A stretch of DNA of 64,000 bases. It comes from Streptomyces sp. NRRL S-350 (GTDB lineage: Bacteria; Actinomycetota; Actinomycetes; Streptomycetales; Streptomycetaceae). The notes under the pieces are model-generated. The model did no database searches and was not told the DNA's origin. It saw only the letters and a list, made by a program, of their open reading frames with translations. Below are positions 19,293 through 29,045 of this stretch, in pieces. Where the stretch lies: NCBI RefSeq assembly GCF_000719705.1, contig NZ_JOHO01000020.1, positions 1 through 64,000 on the forward strand. The letters are read 5' to 3'. A program made the position numbers and the translations under genes. How positions within the stretch are numbered: the stretch's first letter is position 1; each line of letters opens with the position of its first letter.

Positions 19293-20170
19293 TCCGACGC
19301 CTGCGCCTGCTCCGCGAACTCGCCCACCTCGGCACCATCGCGGCCGTCGCCGAGGCCCTGTCCTTCAGCGCCTCGGCGGTGTCCCAGCAGTTGTCCGTCC
19401 TGGAGAAGGAGGCGGGCGTCCCGCTGCTGGAGCGCACCGGCCGACGGGTCGCCCTCACTCCGGCCGGGCGCAACCTGGTCCGGCACACCGAGTCCGTCCT
19501 CGCCCTGCTGGAACAGGCGGGCGCCGAACTCGCCCACGCCAAGCGAGGGTTGGCCGGACCATTGCGGATCGGCACCTACCCCTCCGCGGCCCGCGCCGTC
19601 ATCCCCGCGGTGCTCGCCGAACTGGCCGGCTGGCACCCGGGGCTGGAGCCGATGGTCACCGAGGTGGACCCGGCGGCCGTCGGCGCCGCCCTGCGCGCGG
19701 GCGAACTGGACGTGGCCCTGGTGCACGAGTACGACCTCGTCCCGACCGACCCGGAGCCCGGCCTCGCGGTGACCCGCCCGGTCTTCACCGAGCCCATGTA
19801 CCTGGCCGCCCGCTCCCCCGGAACGGTCGCCGAGCAGCGCGGCGCGCCGTGGATCGTGTCCTCGCCCGGCACGCTCTGCCACACCATGGCCGTCCGGGCC
19901 TGCGAGTCGGCCGGCTTCGAGCCCCGGATCCGGCACCGGATCGACGACTTCACCACCGTCCTGGCGCTGGTCGCCGCCGGCCAGGGGGTCGCCCTGGTCC
20001 CCCACCTCGGCGCCGCCCAGCCCCCGCCCGGCGTCGTCCTGACCCGCCTCCCGATGTACCGCCGCACCCGCGCGGCCTTCAGGGCGGGCGCCGGCTCCCA
20101 CCCCGCCGTCTCCGCCTTCGTCTCGGCCCTCCACACCGCGGTGCCGCCGGGCCTGGGCAGCGGCTCCTGA
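19283..20170 (+). CDS. LysR family transcriptional regulator
   Basis: 295 residues. The N-terminal winged HTH is typical (LRLLRELAHLGTIAAVAEALSF, SASAVSQQLSVLEKEAG, LLERTGRRVALTPAG), followed by a linker helix and a periplasmic-binding-like effector domain from about residue 90 (PLRIGTYPSAARAVIPAVL). It is divergent from the DapA-like gene, which is the usual arrangement for a LysR regulator and its target. There are 92 bases between the two starts, with the 21-bp duplication inside. The effector is unknown. Confidence 0.92.
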   Translation: MLDVRRLRLLRELAHLGTIAAVAEALSFSASAVSQQLSVLEKEAGVPLLERTGRRVALTPAGRNLVRHTESVLALLEQAGAELAHAKRGLAGPLRIGTYPSAARAVIPAVLAELAGWHPGLEPMVTEVDPAAVGAALRAGELDVALVHEYDLVPTDPEPGLAVTRPVFTEPMYLAARSPGTVAEQRGAPWIVSSPGTLCHTMAVRACESAGFEPRIRHRIDDFTTVLALVAAGQGVALVPHLGAAQPPPGVVLTRLPMYRRTRAAFRAGAGSHPAVSAFVSALHTAVPPGLGSGS

Positions 20171-20292
20171 GGCCCGGCGCCCCCGCCGACCCCGGAGCAC
20201 GGGCTCCCCGCGCCCGCAGGGGCCCGGGGAACCCGGGAAGCAGCGGGACCGCCACCCACGCGGGGGCGGCGGCCCCGGGCGGCCGCGGAGCG

Positions 20293-23200
20293 TCACACCG
20301 CCAGGCAGCTCGGCCCGAGCAGCTGCTTCAGGTCCCCGAACAGCGCCGGGTCCGACTTCACCCGGTGCCGGTCCAGCCTCAGCACCGTCGTCTTGTCGCG
20401 GCTCTCCAGCCGCACCCGCACCTCGGTGGTGCCCCGGTGACTGCCCAGCACCTCGCCGAGCCGGGCGACCAGCGGCGGCGTGATCTTCCCGCTCGGGATG
20501 TTGATGGTGATCGGCGCGTCGGCGTGCGCGTTCGACAGGTCGGGGACGGACAGCTCCATGCCCATCAGCCGCGGCACGTCCTCCCGCTTGTCGAGCTTGC
20601 CGCGCACGAACACCACGGCGTCCTCGACCAGTTGGGAGGAGACGAGCTGGTAGCTCGCGGGGAAGAACATGCAGTCGATCGAGCCCGCCAGGTCCTCGAC
20701 CGTCGCGATCGCCCAGGCGTTGCCCTGCTTGGTCATCTTCCGCTGCAGGCCGGAGATGATGCCGCCGATGGTGACGATCGTCCCGTCCGGCCGCTCGGCG
20801 AGGTCGGCGACCGCGCAGTCCGACTTGTCGGCGAGCACGTGCTCGATGCCGTGCAGCGGGTGCGAGGAGACGTAGAGGCCGAGCATCTCCCGTTCCTGGG
20901 CGAGCAGGAAGGACTTCTCCCACTCCTCCTCGGAGAAGACGACGTCGAGCCCGAAGCTCGGCTCGTCGGCCGTGGCGTCGCCGCCGAACAGGTCGAACTG
21001 GCCTTCGGCCTCCTTGCGCTTCACGCCGACGACGTTGTCGATCATCGGCTCGAACTGCGCGCTGAGGCCCTTGCGGGTGTGCCCGAGCGAGTCGAAGGCG
21101 CCGGCCTTGATCAGCGACTCGACGGTCCGCTTGTTGCAGACCACCGACTCCACCTTGTCCAGGAAGTCGGGGAAGGAGGAGAACCTCCCCTTCGCCTTCC
21201 GCGTCCGGATCATCGACTCGACGACCGGCCCGCCGACGTTGCGGATGGCGGTGAGGCCGAAACGGACGGTGTCGTCACCGTGCGGGGTGAAGTCCGAGTC
21301 CGACTCGTTGACGTCCGGCGGCAGGACGTTGATGCCCATCTTGCGGCACTCGTTGAGGTAGACCGCCGACTTGTCCTTGTCGTCCTTGACGGACGTGAGC
21401 AGGCCGGACATGTACTCGGCCGGGTAGTTGGCCTTGAGGTAGGCCGTCCAGTACGAGACCAGCCCGTACCCGGCGGTGTGCGCCTTGTTGAACGCGTAGC
21501 CGGAGAAGGGGACGAGGACGTCCCACACCGCCTGGATGGCCGCGTCGGAGTAGCCGCGCTCGCGGCAACCCTTCTGGAAGGGGACGAACTCCGCCTCCAG
21601 GATCTCCTTCTTCTTCTTGCCCATGGCCCGGCGCAGCAGGTCGGCCTGGCCGAGCGAGTAGCCGGCGAGGATCTGCGCGGCCTTCTGCACCTGCTCCTGG
21701 TAGACGATCAGGCCGTACGTCGGCCGGAGCACCTCCTCCAGGGGCTTCTCCAGCTCCGGGTGGATCGGGGTGATCTCCTGCTGCCCGTTCTTGCGCAGCG
21801 CGTAGTTCGTGTGGGAGTTGACGCCCATCGGGCCCGGGCGGTACAGCGCGAGGACGGCGGAGATGTCCTCGAAGTTGTCGGGCTTCATCAGGCGCAGCAG
21901 CGAGCGCATGGGGCCGCCGTCGAGCTGGAAGACGCCGAGGGTGTCGCCGCGGGCGAGGAGTTCGTAGGTCGGCTTGTCGTCCAGGGGCAGATCAAGCAGG
22001 TTGATCTTGATGCCCTTGTTCTTCTCGATCGCCTTGACGGCGTCGTCCATGATCGTCAGGTTGCGCAGGCCGAGGAAGTCCATCTTGAGAAGGCCGAGGC
22101 CCTCACAGGTCGGATAGTCGAACTGCGTGATGGTGACGCCGTCGGTGTGCCGGGTCCAGACCGGGATGTGGTCGGTCAGCGGCTCGGCGGACATGATGAC
22201 GCCCGCGGCGTGCACACCGGGCTGGCGGATCAGGCCCTCGATGCCGCGCGCGGTGTCGATGACCTTCTTGACGTCCGGGTCGGTCTCGTACAGGCTGCGG
22301 ATCTCGCCGGCCTCGCTGTAGCGCGGGTGGCTCGGGTCCGTGATGCCGGACAGCGGGATGCCCTTGCCCATGACGTCCGGCGGCATCGCCTTGGTGATGC
22401 GGTCGCCCATCGCGTAGGGGTAGCCGAGGACGCGCGAGGAGTCCTTGATGGCGGCCTTCGCCTTGATGGTGCCGTACGTGACGATCATGGCGACCTTGTC
22501 GGATCCCCACTTCTCCGTCACGTAGCGGATCACGTCACCGCGCCGGCGCTCGTCGAAGTCGATGTCGACGTCGGGCATGGAGATGCGCTCGGGGTTGAGG
22601 AAGCGCTCGAAGATCAGGCCGTGCGGGATGGGGTCGAGGTCGGTGATGCCCATCGCGTACGCGACCAGCGAGCCGGCCGCCGAGCCGCGGCCGGGGCCCA
22701 CCGCGATGCCCTGGCTCTTCGCCCACATGATGAAGTCGGCGACCACGAGGAAGTACGCCGGGAACCCCATCTGGATGATGGTGTCCATCTCGTACTCGGC
22801 GAGCTTCCTGTGCTCCTCGTCGTACCCGCCCGGGAAGCGCCAGTCCATGCCCTCCCAGACCTTGGACCTGAAGAAGTCCGCCTCGGACTCGAAGCCCTCC
22901 GGGATGGGGAAGCGGGGCATCAGGTTCTTGAACTTGAACATGCCCTCGGTGTCGACGCGGGAGGCGACGAGGAGCTGGCTGTTGCGGCAGCCCTCCTGCC
23001 AGGCGTCCGAGGAGTCCAGCGCGTACATCTCGGCGGCGGACTTGATGTAGTAGCCGGTGCCGTCGAAGCGGAAGCGGTCCGGGTCGGAGAGGTTCTTGCC
23101 GGTCTGGACGCACAGCAGCAGGTCGTGCGCGCCGGCGTCGGCCTCGGTGGTGTAGTGCGAGTCGTTGGTGACCACCGGGGGGATGTTCAGCTTCCTGCTG

Positions 23201-23826
23201 ATCTCCAGCAGCCCGTCGCGGACCCGCTTCTCGATGTCGAGGCCGTGGTCCATCAGCTCCAGGAAGTAGTTCTCCTTGCCGAAGATGTCCTGGTAGTCGG
23301 CGGCGGACTTCACGGCCTCGTCGAACTGGCCGAGGCGCAGGCGGGTCTGCACCTCGCCGGACGGGCAGCCGGTGGTGGCCATCAGGCCGCCGGACAGCTC
23401 GGAGATCAGCTCCTTGTCCATCCGGGGCCACTTCACCAGCCAGCCCTCGGCGTAGGAACGCGAGGTCAGCTTGAAGAGGTTGTGCAGGCCTTCCTTGTTC
23501 CGGGCCCAGATGGTCTTGTGGGTGTACGCGCCGGACGCGGAGACGTCGTCCCGCTTCTGGTGCGGCTGGCCCCACAGGATGCGCTTGGTGTTCGAGCGGG
23601 ACTCCGGCGCCACGTACGCCTCGATGCCGATGACGGGGGTGATGCCCGCGTCGGTGGCCTGGCGGTGGAACTCGGCGGCACCGTACATGTTGCCGTGGTC
23701 GGTCATGGCGACATGGGTCTGGCCCAGGCGCTCGACCTCCTTGAACATCTGCTTCAGCCGGGCGGCACCGTCCAGCATCGAGTACTCGGTGTGGACGTGC
23801 AGGTGCGCGAACGGCTGGTCGCTCAA
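20293..23826 (-). CDS. dnaE: DNA polymerase III alpha subunit DnaE
   Basis: 1177 residues, the replicative polymerase. The PHP domain is at the N-terminus ([25 protein letters not shown]). The palm domain carries the catalytic aspartates in [12 protein letters not shown] near residue 420, and [15 protein letters not shown] stands just before. A helix-hairpin-helix region is around 850, and the OB fold is [16 protein letters not shown] near 1030. The start codon is TTG at 23826; it is supported by GGAGG seven bases upstream and by the family start [11 protein letters not shown]. It converges with the LysR gene. Confidence 0.97.
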   Translation of the reverse strand: MSDQPFAHLHVHTEYSMLDGAARLKQMFKEVERLGQTHVAMTDHGNMYGAAEFHRQATDAGITPVIGIEAYVAPESRSNTKRILWGQPHQKRDDVSASGAYTHKTIWARNKEGLHNLFKLTSRSYAEGWLVKWPRMDKELISELSGGLMATTGCPSGEVQTRLRLGQFDEAVKSAADYQDIFGKENYFLELMDHGLDIEKRVRDGLLEISRKLNIPPVVTNDSHYTTEADAGAHDLLLCVQTGKNLSDPDRFRFDGTGYYIKSAAEMYALDSSDAWQEGCRNSQLLVASRVDTEGMFKFKNLMPRFPIPEGFESEADFFRSKVWEGMDWRFPGGYDEEHRKLAEYEMDTIIQMGFPAYFLVVADFIMWAKSQGIAVGPGRGSAAGSLVAYAMGITDLDPIPHGLIFERFLNPERISMPDVDIDFDERRRGDVIRYVTEKWGSDKVAMIVTYGTIKAKAAIKDSSRVLGYPYAMGDRITKAMPPDVMGKGIPLSGITDPSHPRYSEAGEIRSLYETDPDVKKVIDTARGIEGLIRQPGVHAAGVIMSAEPLTDHIPVWTRHTDGVTITQFDYPTCEGLGLLKMDFLGLRNLTIMDDAVKAIEKNKGIKINLLDLPLDDKPTYELLARGDTLGVFQLDGGPMRSLLRLMKPDNFEDISAVLALYRPGPMGVNSHTNYALRKNGQQEITPIHPELEKPLEEVLRPTYGLIVYQEQVQKAAQILAGYSLGQADLLRRAMGKKKKEILEAEFVPFQKGCRERGYSDAAIQAVWDVLVPFSGYAFNKAHTAGYGLVSYWTAYLKANYPAEYMSGLLTSVKDDKDKSAVYLNECRKMGINVLPPDVNESDSDFTPHGDDTVRFGLTAIRNVGGPVVESMIRTRKAKGRFSSFPDFLDKVESVVCNKRTVESLIKAGAFDSLGHTRKGLSAQFEPMIDNVVGVKRKEAEGQFDLFGGDATADEPSFGLDVVFSEEEWEKSFLLAQEREMLGLYVSSHPLHGIEHVLADKSDCAVADLAERPDGTIVTIGGIISGLQRKMTKQGNAWAIATVEDLAGSIDCMFFPASYQLVSSQLVEDAVVFVRGKLDKREDVPRLMGMELSVPDLSNAHADAPITINIPSGKITPPLVARLGEVLGSHRGTTEVRVRLESRDKTTVLRLDRHRVKSDPALFGDLKQLLGPSCLAV

Positions 23827-23963
23827 GGCGGGGCCTCCGGAGGCTCTGGTGCTGGTCGGGTGGGCCGGCGAACGTGCATGTCACAGGGCATGCCCCGGAA
23901 ATGGATATGGCCCGGACCGCCTCTCGGGGTCCGGACCATCACTCACACGCTCACCCGTCTACT

Positions 23964-24908
23964 CTAGCTCCCTCGAACGGCTTCCCTCGCGTCGCCGACG
24001 GCTCCCCGGACCGCCCCGGCCAGGCGCGCCGCGGCGGCGTTCCTGATCTCCGGCCCCTCCGACGGATCGTCCCGCAGACGGGCCAGACGGGCCCGCACGT
24101 CCGGCCGGTCGGGGGCGTGCTCCACCCCGAGGAGACGCGCCCGCGCCTCGCAGTCCCACAGCGACTCCGCGTACGCCTCGGCCGTCCCCGGCGAGCCCAG
24201 GGCCGCCAGCGCCTCCAGGTAGGCGGGGCGCTCGGACGAGTGCGGGGTGTTGAGCCAGAAGCGGCGCAGCAGGGAGACGGCACCCGCGGCCTCCGGCCCG
24301 AACCGCGCCAGCCCGCTCGCGAGGGCGCCCGGGCCGCACCAGGACCGGTCCACCCAGTGCTGTTCCAGCTCGGCGATCATCGCCGGGACGTCCCGCTCCT
24401 CGACCCGCCCGGGGTACGGCCGGGGCCCGCGTCCGCCCTCACCGCCCGGACACCCCTCGGGCCCCTCGCGCTCCTCGCGCCCCGGACGCTCCGACGGGGC
24501 CACGGGGCTTCCCCGGTGCGGCCGGGCCTGCGCCCCGGACGTCCTCGCCGCCGGCGTCGACGCCTCCCGTGCCCTCAGCGCCTCCGCGGCCTCGTCCGAG
24601 CCGCCGAGCGCCAGCAGCTCCAGGATCCTCACGACCCGCGCACCGGCGTCCTCGCCGGCGGCCGCCACGTCGATCACCGGCCCGAGCGGCAGCCCCAGGT
24701 CCCGGACCAGCCGGGCCAGGTAGAGGGACCGGTCGTCCGCCCGCGGGTTCCAGCGCCAGTCCCAGCGGATGCACCCGTGGACCAGGTCTGCGGCCGCCGA
24801 CGGATCCTCCGCCGCCATCAGCGCCCCCAGGCCCCGGCCTCGCTGCAGGAGCCCCGGAAGCGATCCCGCCGGCGCGTACTCGTATCTCCGCTGTGTCACG
24901 CGCTCCAT
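23964..24908 (-). CDS. Hypothetical protein, HEAT-repeat-like
   Basis: 314 residues from ATG 24908. The parts at residues 1-110 and 175-314 are helical, with repeated Ala/Leu helix pairs and an RYEYAPAGSLPGLLQRGRGL opening, which resembles streptomycete HEAT-like helical-repeat proteins. Residues 110-165 are a Gly/Pro/Glu/Arg-rich linker that looks disordered. There is no signal peptide or catalytic motif. It lies 137 bases downstream of the dnaE start on the same strand. A scaffold role would be guesswork. Confidence 0.7.
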   Translation of the reverse strand: MERVTQRRYEYAPAGSLPGLLQRGRGLGALMAAEDPSAAADLVHGCIRWDWRWNPRADDRSLYLARLVRDLGLPLGPVIDVAAAGEDAGARVVRILELLALGGSDEAAEALRAREASTPAARTSGAQARPHRGSPVAPSERPGREEREGPEGCPGGEGGRGPRPYPGRVEERDVPAMIAELEQHWVDRSWCGPGALASGLARFGPEAAGAVSLLRRFWLNTPHSSERPAYLEALAALGSPGTAEAYAESLWDCEARARLLGVEHAPDRPDVRARLARLRDDPSEGPEIRNAAAARLAGAVRGAVGDAREAVRGS

Positions 24909-25250
24909 CGTGCCGCAGCCCCCGGCACGCGCGGGAGGTCCGCCCGCCCCGGCTCCCCGCGCCACTGCGCCTCAACCCGACTCGGAGCACCTACACCGCG
25001 CAGAACCGGCGCCCACCGTGACGGCACGGACGCGCGCCGCTGCCGCGCCGCACCGGAAGTCGGCCGATCCGACCTCGCACTCGCCCCAGCCCCGCCCGCG
25101 GCACCGCGGCCTCGCGGTCCCTCCCCGGGAACCCCATTGGCGCACTGCCCTGTGGCGGTGCTTGTAGATCCACTCCACGGGGAGTACTAGAGGTCGGAGC
25201 GAGCAGCAACGGGCTGACGTGTCGCGGTGCGAGGAAGAGGAGTCGCAGCA
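24909..25250. other. Leader and promoter region of the cold-shock gene
   Basis: 342 bases without a gene. Near the right end a GCACTGCC/GGCGGTGC hairpin (about 25141-25160) precedes a TTGTAGATC that could be a -10. The distance from there to the ATG leaves a leader of about 75 bases. I see nothing else. Confidence 0.5.
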
Positions 25251-25460
25251 ATGGCAACAGGCGTAGTGAAGTGGTTCAACCCCGAGAAGGGGTTCGGTTT
25301 CATCCAGCAGGACGACGGCGGGCCGGACGTCTTCGTCCACTTCTCGGCGATCCAGCAGACGAGCGGCTACCGGGAGCTGTTCGAGGGCGACCCGGTCGAG
25401 TTCGACGTCGTCCAGGGCCCCAAGGGTCCGCAGGCGGAGAACGTCGTCCGCCAGGGGTGA
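25251..25460 (+). CDS. Cold-shock domain protein (CspA family)
   Basis: 69 residues from ATG 25251, preceded by GGAAGAGGAG. Single OB-fold cold-shock domain: [19 protein letters not shown] carries RNP1, and [10 protein letters not shown] carries RNP2. It binds single-stranded nucleic acid and acts as an RNA chaperone. It has two residues more than the usual 67 (a loop with GGPD and TSGYRE). The gene is followed by a strong hairpin, so it is probably monocistronic. Confidence 0.95.
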   Translation: MATGVVKWFNPEKGFGFIQQDDGGPDVFVHFSAIQQTSGYRELFEGDPVEFDVVQGPKGPQAENVVRQG

Positions 25461-25481
25461 CGATGCCGGGCCCCGAGTGAC

Positions 25482-25521
25482 GGGCTCCGCCCCCGACCAG
25501 CCGGTCAACGGGGCGGAGCCC
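25482..25521. terminator. Terminator between cold-shock and ArsR-type genes
   Basis: A perfect 12-bp stem (GGGCTCCGCCCC at 25482-25493 with its complement at 25510-25521) around a 16-base loop that itself holds GACC/GGTC. It stands between convergent genes. Confidence 0.7.
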
Positions 25522-25562
25522 CGCGGCCGCCCGGCACCCCGCCGGGGCCCCATCCCGGCCGC

Positions 25563-26069
25563 CTACGCCCCGGCCTGCTGGTAGAGCGTCACCAGGAGGC
25601 CGTGCACCGGCTCACCCTCCGGGTCCTCCTCCGTCTCGTCGACCAGCGCGGCCAGCGCCTCGGCGAGCCGCGCCGCCTTGGCCGGTCCGAGCCGGATGTG
25701 GCGCAGCGTCAGGAGGTGGTCGACGGGCGATCGGTCCAACTCCTGGGCGACGGCGCCGAACAGCGCGGCCGTGCCCTCGGCCCGCGGTTCCGCGACGAGG
25801 AGTCGCTCGGCCGTCCGCCGGTAGTACTTCTCGGTGCCGCCGCGCACCCGCCGCGTGCCCGCCTCCTGGACGAGCCCCGCCGCGCCCAGCACCCCGAGGT
25901 GGTGGGAGACGCTGCCCTTGTTCACCCCCAGCTGTGCGGCCAGCCGACTGATCGTCAACGGCCTGGCGCTCAGCGCGAAGAGCAGGCGCTGGCGCACGGG
26001 GTGGGCGAGTGCGGTGTGCTGCAGGGGCGTGCTGATCCGCTGGACGTCTTCGTCTGGTTGGTGGCTCAC
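25563..26069 (-). CDS. ArsR-type winged-helix transcriptional regulator
   Basis: 168 residues from GTG 26069. The winged helix is at residues 18-85: ALAHPVRQRLLFALSARPLTISRLAAQLGVNKGSVSHHLGVL, then a wing with TRRVRGGTEKYYRR. No metal-binding cysteine pair is present, so it is not a metal sensor of the classic kind. The C-terminal 80 residues are helical, probably a dimer or ligand region. I reject the upstream ATG at 26105 because it lies inside the palindromic operator. It is divergent from the S41 peptidase and probably represses both genes. Confidence 0.88.
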   Translation of the reverse strand: MSHQPDEDVQRISTPLQHTALAHPVRQRLLFALSARPLTISRLAAQLGVNKGSVSHHLGVLGAAGLVQEAGTRRVRGGTEKYYRRTAERLLVAEPRAEGTAALFGAVAQELDRSPVDHLLTLRHIRLGPAKAARLAEALAALVDETEEDPEGEPVHGLLVTLYQQAGA

Positions 26070-26075
26070 CGAATC

Positions 26076-26119
26076 AAGCGTTAAGTACGTTTGACGCTTT
26101 GACAAGCCGCTGGTCTACT
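26076..26119 (+). promoter_or_regulatory. Palindromic operator and promoter of the S41 peptidase gene
   Basis: AAGCGTTAA (26076-26084) and TTGACGCTT (26091-26099) are inverted repeats that match at eight of nine positions around a six-base centre. The right arm contains TTGACG (26091-26096), which forms a promoter with TCTACT (26114-26119) at 17-bp spacing. The peptidase ATG at 26128 follows the -10 by eight bases with no ribosome-binding site, so a leaderless mRNA is likely. Binding of the adjacent ArsR-type protein would cover the -35. Confidence 0.65.
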
Positions 26120-26127
26120 CCCTTCCC

Positions 26128-27039
26128 ATGACCTCCACCACAGTGACACCCGCCCTGGACGCCGCCGCCGTCGTCGAGTCGATCGCCGACCTGGTCCGCG
26201 AGAACTACGTCTTCCCCGACGCCGCCCGAGAACTGGCGGCCCTGTTGCGGCGGCGGAGCGCCGAGGGCTCCTACCGGGCCGCATCCGCCCAGGAGTTGGC
26301 CGAATCGGTCACCGCCGACTTGCGGTCCGCCAACGGCGACCTGCACCTGGCCCTCAAGTACCACGCCGTGCCGGTGCCGCCGGAGCAGGGCGCGGCGGCC
26401 CTCGCCGCGATGCGCAGGGAGTTCGACGCCTCCCTGGGCGGTGTTCCCCGGGTGGAACTCCTCGACGGCGGCGTCGCGATCCTGGAGATCGCCCCCAAGA
26501 TGTTCCCGCTGGACTGGGCGGCACAGCCGCTGGCCGCGGCACTCTCCCTGGTGGCACCCGCCCGCGCCCTCATCCTGGACCTGCGCCGCAACGCCGGCGG
26601 CGATCCGGACACGGTCGCCTTCGTCTGCGGCTACCTGCTCGACGGCCGCACGCACCTCAACACCATGCTCTCGCGCCAGGGGGAGGTGGCCGAGCAGTCG
26701 TGGACGCCCCCGTTCGTTCCGGGCGCCCGCTTCGGCGCCGACAAGCCGCTCTTCGTGCTGACGAGCGGGAAGACCTTCTCCGCGGGCGAGGAACTCGCCT
26801 ACGACCTGCAGCAGCTCGGGCGCGCCGAGGTCGTCGGGGAGGCCACCCGCGGCGGCGCGCACCCGCGCGAGGGCTGGACGGTGCACCCGCACCTGGAGCT
26901 CAGCGTGCCCGTCGCCCGCGCCGTCAACCCGGTCTCGGGCACCAACTGGGAGGGCACCGGCGTCCGACCCGATGTGCCGTGCGACGCCGAGTCGGCGCTC
27001 GACCGCGCACTGGCGCTGGCCGTGGCGCGCCAGGCCTAG
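26128..27039 (+). CDS. S41 family peptidase (tail-specific protease/IRBP-like)
   Basis: 303 residues. An N-terminal three-helix cap (residues 10-70) precedes the S41 core: ALILDLRRNAGGDPDTVAFVCGYLL near 147 and TSGKTFSAGEELAYDL near 212, with Ser218 as the probable nucleophile. No signal peptide, membrane helix or PDZ domain is visible, so it is likely cytosolic and closer to the IRBP/tricorn-core type than to CtpA. It is divergent from an ArsR-type gene with a shared operator, so expression probably answers to a small ligand. No substrate can be named. Confidence 0.88.
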   Translation: MTSTTVTPALDAAAVVESIADLVRENYVFPDAARELAALLRRRSAEGSYRAASAQELAESVTADLRSANGDLHLALKYHAVPVPPEQGAAALAAMRREFDASLGGVPRVELLDGGVAILEIAPKMFPLDWAAQPLAAALSLVAPARALILDLRRNAGGDPDTVAFVCGYLLDGRTHLNTMLSRQGEVAEQSWTPPFVPGARFGADKPLFVLTSGKTFSAGEELAYDLQQLGRAEVVGEATRGGAHPREGWTVHPHLELSVPVARAVNPVSGTNWEGTGVRPDVPCDAESALDRALALAVARQA

Positions 27040-27167
27040 GCGCGACCGCCGCGAACTGGCGCCGCCGCACGGGAGGTCGGGCCCGCCGGCGCGGCGGCGT
27101 GTCGAGTGGCGCATCACCGTCCGTGACGCCAGGGTGACCGGCAGAAAACCCCTCAGAAAGGGTCAAA

Positions 27168-27947
27168 ATGCCTGTAGTCACCACCCCGTACGCGACCGGC
27201 ACCCCGTGCTGGGTCGACCTGATGGCGAAGGACCAGCAGGCCGCGCTGGACTTCTACCGTGACCTCCTCGGCTGGCAGGGCAGGCCCGGCCCGGCCGAGT
27301 TCGGCGGGTACGCGGTCTGCGAGCTGGACGGCAGGGCCGTGGCCGGCATCGGCCCGGCGATGGCCCCCGAGGGCATGCCGGAGCCGCCGACCGTCTGGAG
27401 CAGCTATCTCGCCTCCACCGACGCCCAGGCCACCCAGGACGCGATCGTCGCCGCCGGCGGCACGCTGATGGTCCCGGTCATGGACGTCGGCGACCTGGGC
27501 CGGATGCTGATCGCCGCGGACCCCCAGGGTGCGGTGTTCGGCGTCTGGCAGCCCGGCGAGTTCTTCGGTGCCCAGGTGGTGAACGAGGCCGGTGCACTGA
27601 TCTGGAACGAGCTGCACACCGGTGACATCGCGGCCGCGACCGCCTTCTACGGCGAGGCGTTCGGCATCGAGATCGAACCGCTGGACGGCGCGGACTCCTA
27701 CTGGCAGCTCCGGGTCGGCGGCCGTGCGGTGGGCGGCGCGACGCTCCTCGCCAACGACCCGCCCGGCACCCCGGCGCACTGGCTGAGCTACTTCGCGGTC
27801 GACGACGTCGACTCCACCGTGGACGCCCTGGTCAAGAGGGGCGGCATGGTCCTTGCCGCGCCCTTGGACATGGCGGCCGGCCGGATGGCCGTCGTCTCCG
27901 ATCCTCAGGGCGCCACCTTCGCCGTGATCACGCCGAGCCCCGTGTAG
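27168..27947 (+). CDS. VOC family protein, two glyoxalase-like domains
   Basis: 259 residues from ATG 27168 (AAAGG upstream). Two VOC modules: residues 1-120 (TGTPCWVDLMAKDQQAALDFYRDLLGW ... AADPQGAVFGVWQ) and 130-259 (IWNELHTGDIAAATAFYGEAFG ... SDPQGATFAVI). It has the same length and domain plan as the protein at 3091-3870. Substrate unknown; members include antibiotic-binding and hydroxylase-like proteins. It lies 128 bases downstream of the S41 gene on the same strand, with a possible hairpin (GCCGCCGC/GCGGCGGC, 27061-27098) between them. Confidence 0.9.
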   Translation: MPVVTTPYATGTPCWVDLMAKDQQAALDFYRDLLGWQGRPGPAEFGGYAVCELDGRAVAGIGPAMAPEGMPEPPTVWSSYLASTDAQATQDAIVAAGGTLMVPVMDVGDLGRMLIAADPQGAVFGVWQPGEFFGAQVVNEAGALIWNELHTGDIAAATAFYGEAFGIEIEPLDGADSYWQLRVGGRAVGGATLLANDPPGTPAHWLSYFAVDDVDSTVDALVKRGGMVLAAPLDMAAGRMAVVSDPQGATFAVITPSPV

Positions 27948-28151
27948 CGCCGGCACGTGACGCCGACGTGCGACGCCGGCGCGTGACGCGGAACGCGTAC
28001 CGCCGAAGTCGTCCCGCCGCCCGCCCCGGAACCCTCCGGGCGGGCGGTCCCCGCTCCCCGCTCCCCGCGCCACCCGTACCGCCCGGACGTCAACCTTCCG
28101 TCCTCCCAACACCCTTGAGCCGCAGGATCCGATCCTGGTTGACTGGGAGCC

Positions 28152-28967
28152 GTGACCCACTCCACCGACGCCACAGCCGCCTCCGAGGGCCTCGGAGCCC
28201 TCGTCAGCCGCCACCCGGTCTCCACCGCCACCCGGTGGGTCAACGCCGCCTGGGCCCTGCCGATCGGCGTGCTCGCCTCCTGGCTGGGCCTGTGGGCCCT
28301 CCTCCATGACGGCGACGACGGCTCCTCGGGCGGTGGCCGCGGGCTCGGCGTGATCCTCGGCCTCGGCGTGTGCGGGCTCGGCATCGGTCTCACCCAGGCG
28401 GTACGGGCGTTGCGCGGCGGCGCCGGCGAGTACTTCGAGGTGCGCGAGAACGGCCTGGTCCACGGCAATGCCCGTGGCCGACGGGTGAGTTGGGCGTGGT
28501 CCCAGGTCGTCTCCGTCACCATCCCCACCCGCCGCGGCGCGGCCGGCGCCCTCGCCCAGCGCTTCGGCAACGACTACCGCTGTGTCATCGCGACGGCCGG
28601 CGGCGGCCGGGTCCGGGTGGACGGCCTGGCCGCCGACGCGCCCGCCCTGGGCAACGCGGTGATCGACCACTGCCCGACGGCCCCGCTGCGCACCGGCGAG
28701 GAGTGGACCCGTAAGGCCGGCGGCTGGCTGCTCCTGGGCTCCGTGCTCTGCGTCGGCGGCGTCATCGCGATCGTCCGCTACATCTCCGACCACCCGGAAA
28801 CCGAGAAGGTCAGCGTCGACGCCGACGGCCACACCAGTTACGAGACCGTCCAGGGCCTCGACGACACCACGCTCATGCTTCTCGGCCTGGGCCTGGCCGC
28901 CTGCGGCATCGCCGCCATCGTCTGCTTCGCCCTCTTCGTGTCCGGTCGCGTGCGCCGCCGCCGCTGA
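28152..28967 (+). CDS. Membrane protein with PH-like domain
   Basis: 271 residues from GTG 28152. Two helices at about 28-50 and 62-82 (VILGLGVCGLGIGLTQAV), then a soluble part of about 100 residues (YFEVRENGLVHGNARGRRVSWAWSQVVSV ... VRVDGLAADAP) that resembles a bacterial PH domain, then two more helices at 194-214 and 240-262. The tail is RVRRRR. Function unknown. It converges with the MFS gene across 17-bp tandem repeats. Confidence 0.75.
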   Translation: MTHSTDATAASEGLGALVSRHPVSTATRWVNAAWALPIGVLASWLGLWALLHDGDDGSSGGGRGLGVILGLGVCGLGIGLTQAVRALRGGAGEYFEVRENGLVHGNARGRRVSWAWSQVVSVTIPTRRGAAGALAQRFGNDYRCVIATAGGGRVRVDGLAADAPALGNAVIDHCPTAPLRTGEEWTRKAGGWLLLGSVLCVGGVIAIVRYISDHPETEKVSVDADGHTSYETVQGLDDTTLMLLGLGLAACGIAAIVCFALFVSGRVRRRR

Positions 28968-28985
28968 TCCCCGCGGCAGCCCCGA

Positions 28986-29036
28986 CTTCCCAGGCACCCC
29001 GGCTTCCCGGGCACCCCGCCTTCCCAGGCACCCCGC
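28986..29036. repeat. Three 17-bp tandem repeats between convergent genes
   Basis: Copies at 28986-29002, 29003-29019 and 29020-29036, each CTTCCC(A/G)GGCACCCCG(G/C). They fill most of the gap between the stops at 28967 and 29046. Confidence 0.85.
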
Positions 29037-29045
29037 GACGCCTGC

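Noticed and set aside
19849..23967. Very long open frame antisense to dnaE
   Set aside because: It mirrors dnaE codon bias on the opposite strand. Its Val/Gly/Asp/His-rich composition and lack of motifs mark it as a GC-driven shadow.
26067..26105. Longer start for the ArsR-type regulator at 26105
   Set aside because: It would translate through the palindromic operator, and homology begins after it.
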